Source: Niabella sp. (GTDB taxonomy: Bacteria; Bacteroidota; Bacteroidia; Chitinophagales; Chitinophagaceae). From it: a DNA stretch of 36,642 nt. Positions 33,602 through 36,642 of the stretch are shown here, piece after piece. The DNA lies in the NCBI GenBank assembly GCA_017744795.1, contig JAGIAQ010000007.1:14592-51233 (forward strand). The letters run 5' to 3'. A program made the position numbers and the translations under genes. Every line of letters begins with the position of its first letter. The stretch's first letter is position 1. A model generated the notes under the pieces. It was not told the origin of the DNA. It searched no databases and saw nothing but the letters and a program-made list of their open reading frames with translations.

Positions 33602-34045
33602 ATGATCGCTGTCAAATATCCGCTCATCGTTATTTTAGTCTTTCTCTGGATCGGGTTCGTGTGCGCCATCAGCTTTATGGAAGCCTGGTTAAAATTTAAA
33701 GCGCCGGGTGTAACGATACCGGTAGGATTAGGGATCGGCAAACTGGTATTTGGTGCGCTGAATAAAACAGAATGGGTTTTCGCGGTAGCAATCGGATTAC
33801 ATTTAGCAATCGATAGCGCCCCGTTATGGATCAAAAGCAACCTGTTTTTTGCCTTGTCCTTTTTTATTCTTTTACTGCAAACCATCTGGCTTCTTCCGGC
33901 GCTGGACAACCGGGCTAAACTGCTGATACAGGAGCTCCCGGCACCCTCCTCTAATCTCCATTTTTATTTTGTAGCCGCAGAAGTCATAAAAGTGATCAGC
34001 CTTTCGGCATTTGGAATTTCATTATTTAAACAAATACATCCCTGA
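33602..34045 (+). CDS. Conserved-looking integral membrane protein, function unknown
   Basis: The 147-residue protein has about four membrane helices (about 7-28, 58-74, 80-98 and 121-142). Between the first two lies a loop that looks conserved in style (FMEAWLKFKAPGVTIPVGL, then KLVFGALNKTEWVF). No haem-binding or transport signature could be identified. The gene lies 36 bp after the haemoglobin gene and 1 bp before the methyltransferase gene, so it belongs to the cluster. Its hydrophobic character and neighbours suggest a membrane partner of the gas-handling proteins, but this is a guess. Confidence 0.75.
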   Translation: MIAVKYPLIVILVFLWIGFVCAISFMEAWLKFKAPGVTIPVGLGIGKLVFGALNKTEWVFAVAIGLHLAIDSAPLWIKSNLFFALSFFILLLQTIWLLPALDNRAKLLIQELPAPSSNLHFYFVAAEVIKVISLSAFGISLFKQIHP

Positions 34046-34046
34046 T

Positions 34047-34823
34047 ATGAATACGAGCAATATTTCCAAAGCTTCCGGGCATTGGCTCCTGGCAAAGATG
34101 GGAAAAAGGGTATTACGCCCCGGAGGGAAAAAGTTCACACAGGCATTGATAGAAGCGCTGCATATAACTGAAGGGGATCATCTGGCCGAGTTTGCACCAG
34201 GCCTTGGTCAAACGGCGCTGCTTGCATTAAAACAACACCCGGCCTCCTACACGGGTATTGAAGCAGATGCAGACGCGATAGAGATACTTAGACAAACTAT
34301 TATCGCACCCAACGTATGTTTTATTCAAACTTCCGCCGCACAGACCGGTTTACCGGCTGGCAGCAAGGACAAAGTATTTGGAGAAGCAATGCTGACGATG
34401 CAGGCCGACCACCGGAAATCAGCAATCATAAAAGAGGCGCACCGTATTTTAAAAAAGGGAGGATCCTATACGATCCATGAGTTGGCACTCCTTCCGGATA
34501 TGCTGGCAGAACCCCTGAAAGCAGCTATTCAACAGGATCTGGCAAAAGCAATAAAAGTGAATGCCCGGCCACTTACTGTACCGGAATGGAAGATGCTGCT
34601 GCAACAGGAAGGCTTCACTGTCAAAAAGGTCATTACCCGCCCCATGAACCTGTTAACGCCTGCGCGATTGATACAGGACGAAGGCTTCCTGAGAGCCCTG
34701 AAGGTCGGTTGCAATCTGTTAACCCATCCGCGGGAACGATACCGGGTCATGCAAATGCGTGCTGTTTTTAAAAAATATAAAAAGCACATTGGCGCGATCC
34801 TTCTTATTTGCGAAAAACAATAA
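34047..34823 (+). CDS. SAM-dependent methyltransferase (class I)
   Basis: ATG 34047 is used, 1 bp after the previous stop; a longer frame starts at 34011 inside that gene. The 258-residue protein has a Rossmann-type motif I (LAEFAPGLGQTALLAL) and an acidic motif II (YTGIEADADAIEIL), followed by KEAHRILKKGGSYTIHEL, which is typical of small-molecule methyltransferases. The substrate is not evident. Its position between a membrane protein and the RIC gene is unexpected for an NO or respiratory cluster. It might modify a quinone, thiol or metalloid, or protect against some toxic product; none of these is supported directly. Confidence 0.85.
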   Translation: MNTSNISKASGHWLLAKMGKRVLRPGGKKFTQALIEALHITEGDHLAEFAPGLGQTALLALKQHPASYTGIEADADAIEILRQTIIAPNVCFIQTSAAQTGLPAGSKDKVFGEAMLTMQADHRKSAIIKEAHRILKKGGSYTIHELALLPDMLAEPLKAAIQQDLAKAIKVNARPLTVPEWKMLLQQEGFTVKKVITRPMNLLTPARLIQDEGFLRALKVGCNLLTHPRERYRVMQMRAVFKKYKKHIGAILLICEKQ

Positions 34824-34833
34824 ATTAAAAATC

Positions 34834-35553
34834 ATGACTATTTCAAAAGAAGATATCATTGGAGCAATTGCCGCTGCCGATCTGCGCAGGGGAAGGATAT
34901 TTGAAAAATTTGGCCTGGACTTCTGCTGCAACGGCAACCGTTCACTGGAAGAAGCCTGTATCAGTGCAGCAGTTGACGTAAACAAAGTGTTAAGCGAACT
35001 AAATGAACTGGCGGATACCAACAAATCGACAGCAGATTATAATTCCTGGCCACTGGACCTCCTGGCCGACTATATCGAAAAAAAACACCACCGCTATGTG
35101 TCTGCCCAAATACCGGTGCTCCAGGGACTGCTTCAGAAGATAACGAATGTGCACGGCCCAAAGCACCCGGAGCTATTGGATGTAAAAAAACTTTTTTATG
35201 AGTGCGCAGGAGAACTGACAATGCACATGAAAAAGGAAGAGTTAATGCTATTCCCTTTTATAAAAAAACTGGCCGCCGCAAAAGCATCAGGAAGCAGAAA
35301 GCCTTCCGGTCCTTTTGACGCTGTGGAGCACCCAATACACGCCATGTTACAGGAACATGCGGTAGAAGGAGAGCGCTTCAGTACTATTGAAACGATCACG
35401 AATCATTATACCGTTCCGGATGATGGATGCAATACCTATAAGACGGCTTACCATGCTTTAAAAGAATTTCAGGAAGACCTGCACCTGCATATTCACCTGG
35501 AGAATAATATTCTTTTTCCGAAAGCGATCGCATTAGAAGCCGCGTTTTCATGA
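34834..35553 (+). CDS. ric: RIC (repair of iron centres) di-iron protein, YtfE/ScdA/DUF542 type
   Basis: ATG 34834 is used, 10 bp after the previous stop, because it begins the ScdA N-terminal domain. The 239-residue protein has that domain with the paired cysteines FGLDFCCNGNRSLEEAC (Cys31, Cys32, Cys42) and a hemerythrin-like domain with likely iron ligands His85 or His86, His131 with Glu135, His169 and His219 with Glu223; the two H-x3-E pairs are as in E. coli YtfE. Such proteins repair Fe-S clusters damaged by NO or oxidants and may release or reduce NO. The gene lies downstream of the oxidase and haemoglobin genes, which strongly supports a nitrosative or oxidative stress role for the cluster. 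Confidence 0.93.
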   Translation: MTISKEDIIGAIAAADLRRGRIFEKFGLDFCCNGNRSLEEACISAAVDVNKVLSELNELADTNKSTADYNSWPLDLLADYIEKKHHRYVSAQIPVLQGLLQKITNVHGPKHPELLDVKKLFYECAGELTMHMKKEELMLFPFIKKLAAAKASGSRKPSGPFDAVEHPIHAMLQEHAVEGERFSTIETITNHYTVPDDGCNTYKTAYHALKEFQEDLHLHIHLENNILFPKAIALEAAFS

Positions 35554-35567
35554 AGAAGATTTAAAAT

Positions 35568-35594
35568 TCTGTGCCAACCTGCGGAATCTGTGAG
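35568..35594. repeat. Short copy of the intergenic CTGCGG/TCTGTG repeat
   Basis: TCTGTG, then CTGCGGAATCTGTGAG, lies in the gap between the RIC and hemerythrin genes and resembles the CGCAGA-type blocks at 20674-20742 and 36127-36166. It overlaps an in-frame GTG (35590) that could otherwise be taken as the start of the next gene. Confidence 0.4.
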
Positions 35595-35607
35595 AAAAAA
35601 AGATTGT

Positions 35608-36075
35608 ATGAAAAGAAATACACACTTAGTACCGCTGTCGCGCGAACATCATTATGGATTGCTGTTCTGCTGGAAGATCCGCCAGGGTGTTACGTTGAAG
35701 GTTGCCGCAGCACGGATCGTACCCTATGTCCGCTATTTTTATGAAACACATCTGCGGCAGCATTTTCATGAGGAAGAGGCCACGCTCTTCACTAATAACG
35801 ACCCTTATTGCCAGAGAGCATTAACAGAGCATAAGGAGATCGTGCAGCGCGTCCTGCAGCTGACCGAAAACGAGCCGGATGCCGCCGCACTAATATCATT
35901 CGCCGACCTTTTGGATGCCCATATCCGTTACGAGGAACGCGTGGCTTTTCCGTACCTGGAACAAAACCTTTCGCAAGAACAACTGGACACTATTGGCAAC
36001 GCCTTAAGACATCTGCCTACAGACGCTGCCGCGGATACCTACCCCGATCCTTTCTGGATCAGCACTAAAAACTGA
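35608..36075 (+). CDS. Hemerythrin-like domain protein
   Basis: ATG 35608 is preferred over the upstream GTG at 35590, which lies inside a repeat. The 155-residue protein has a hemerythrin-like four-helix bundle pattern: LSREHHYGLLFCWKI (His14, His15), HLRQHFHEEEATLF, LTEHKEIV and HIRYEERVAFPYLEQ. These histidines and glutamates can hold a di-iron site that binds O2 or NO or senses iron. It follows the RIC gene with 54 bp between, so it may be co-transcribed. It lacks the Cys-Cys N-terminal domain of RIC. A partner role for RIC, or oxygen or NO binding, is inferred. Confidence 0.88.
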   Translation: MKRNTHLVPLSREHHYGLLFCWKIRQGVTLKVAAARIVPYVRYFYETHLRQHFHEEEATLFTNNDPYCQRALTEHKEIVQRVLQLTENEPDAAALISFADLLDAHIRYEERVAFPYLEQNLSQEQLDTIGNALRHLPTDAAADTYPDPFWISTKN

Positions 36076-36432
36076 TACGATATAATTCGGATGAACCATT
36101 TATAAGAAATAAAACCACATAGTTCCCCGCAGATAACGCCGATTTTCGCAGAAAATCAATCTGCGGATATCAGCGGTGTATTAGATCTGCTTAAAATCAG
36201 CAGGAAAGACAGGTTCAAAATTTTTTCTATAAAAAGTTTAAACAACTTCTCAATCAAAAAGGAACGAACACTGAATGTTACAGAACGAACGTCCTTTTGC
36301 ATTTCTTATTCAATATTCCTTATTCTATATTTTACTCCCGAAATCCTGTACTTAACGAAACGACATTGAAATATTAATATTCAGTTGTTTGTCCATAGAA
36401 TTCGTGGTAGCTTAGCAGTTCAAAAAATCATC
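36076..36432. other. 357-bp non-coding region with a repeat hairpin
   Basis: No credible gene was found. It contains the CCGCAGAT hairpin at 36127-36166 and, before the next gene, a weak promoter-like pair (TTG, then TAGCTTAG about 20 bp later, near 36380-36420). No T-run terminator was recognised after the hemerythrin gene. Confidence 0.6.
36127..36166. repeat. Nested inverted repeat of the CGCAGA family
   Basis: CCGCAGAT (36127-36134) pairs perfectly with ATCTGCGG (36159-36166). Inside it, GATTTT (36141-36146) pairs with AAAATC (36152-36157) around a 5-nt loop. The result is a long interrupted hairpin in intergenic DNA. The outer arms share CGCAGAT with the block at 20674-20742. Confidence 0.6.
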
Positions 36433-36642
36433 ATGATGGCATTCTTACAACAGCCCTGGCCCTGGTACATAGCCGGACCCCTCATCGGGCTTATGGTTCC
36501 CGCTCTGCTATTGCTGGACAATAAAGCCCTGGGCATCAGTTCTTCTTTGCGGCATATTTGCGCCGCCTGTGTTCCGGCCCATATTCCCTTTTTCCACTAC
36601 AACTGGAAAAAAGAAATATGGAACTTATTTTTTGTACTGGGG
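36433..36642 (+). CDS. YeeE/YedE-family membrane transporter, 5' part only
   Basis: Two ATG codons in a row (36433 and 36436) start a frame that stays open to the window edge (70 codons). The visible part has a first membrane helix ([18 protein letters not shown]) with [20 protein letters not shown] following, which resembles the start of YeeE/YedE sulfur-compound transport proteins; these carry conserved cysteines and move thiosulfate or related sulfur species. Cys44 and Cys47 are visible here. It is not tightly linked to the preceding cluster (357-bp gap). The assignment rests on a short segment and is moderate. Confidence 0.7.
   Translation, partial: MMAFLQQPWPWYIAGPLIGLMVPALLLLDNKALGISSSLRHICAACVPAHIPFFHYNWKKEIWNLFFVLG

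Noticed and set aside
34759..34833. Upstream extension of the RIC protein
   Set aside because: It overlaps the methyltransferase gene; ATG 34834 starts exactly at the ScdA-type domain.

Overview
The window looks like chromosomal DNA of a Bacteroidota bacterium, most likely the Chitinophagaceae/Sphingobacteriia side. The signs are a SusC/SusD pair, a hybrid two-component sensor, many lipoproteins with a Bacteroidota-type lipobox, TAnnTTTG promoter boxes and few Shine-Dalgarno sequences. No genus is assigned. No tRNA, rRNA, CRISPR array, transposase or phage gene was seen.

Left third (1-15.8 kb, all minus strand): a polysaccharide utilisation locus. Read in transcription order it encodes a hybrid two-component system (15817-11564), a LacI-type regulator (11242-10214), SusC, SusD, a very small IPT/TIG lipoprotein, an alginate-lyase-fold polysaccharide lyase (PL38-like), a GH88 unsaturated glucuronyl hydrolase and a GH97 enzyme that runs off the left edge. 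Gaps from SusC onward are 3-40 bp, so this is one operon. The enzyme set fits an acidic glycan containing uronic acid and an alpha-linked sugar: the lyase cuts it and leaves unsaturated ends, GH88 removes the unsaturated uronate, and GH97 trims an alpha-glycoside. Palindromes resembling LacI operators lie upstream of both lacI and susC.

Middle (15.9-28.8 kb): a roughly 1300-residue secreted protein with a carboxypeptidase-regulatory-like domain, macroglobulin-like domains and a plug-like region; a 126-residue orphan; an intergenic block of CGCAGA-type repeats; a DyP-type haem peroxidase; a tripartite RND efflux operon (outer-membrane factor, adaptor, pump); and a stand-alone secreted GH32 fructan hydrolase.

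Right (28.8-36.1 kb, all plus strand): the most interesting region. An Rrf2-family regulator with three cysteines is followed by a cbb3-like haem-copper oxidase subunit with an unusual N-terminal extension, a CcoO-like cytochrome fused to a second c-haem domain, a small CxxC membrane protein, an Ig-like membrane-anchored protein, a group III truncated haemoglobin, a membrane protein, a methyltransferase, a RIC/YtfE/ScdA-type di-iron repair protein and a second hemerythrin-like protein. Related AT-rich half-sites precede both the regulator and the oxidase gene. The set reads as a redox- or NO-responsive unit joining a terminal oxidase or NO-consuming enzyme to gas-binding and iron-centre repair proteins, with four members of unknown function. 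A YeeE/YedE-type transporter gene begins at the right edge.
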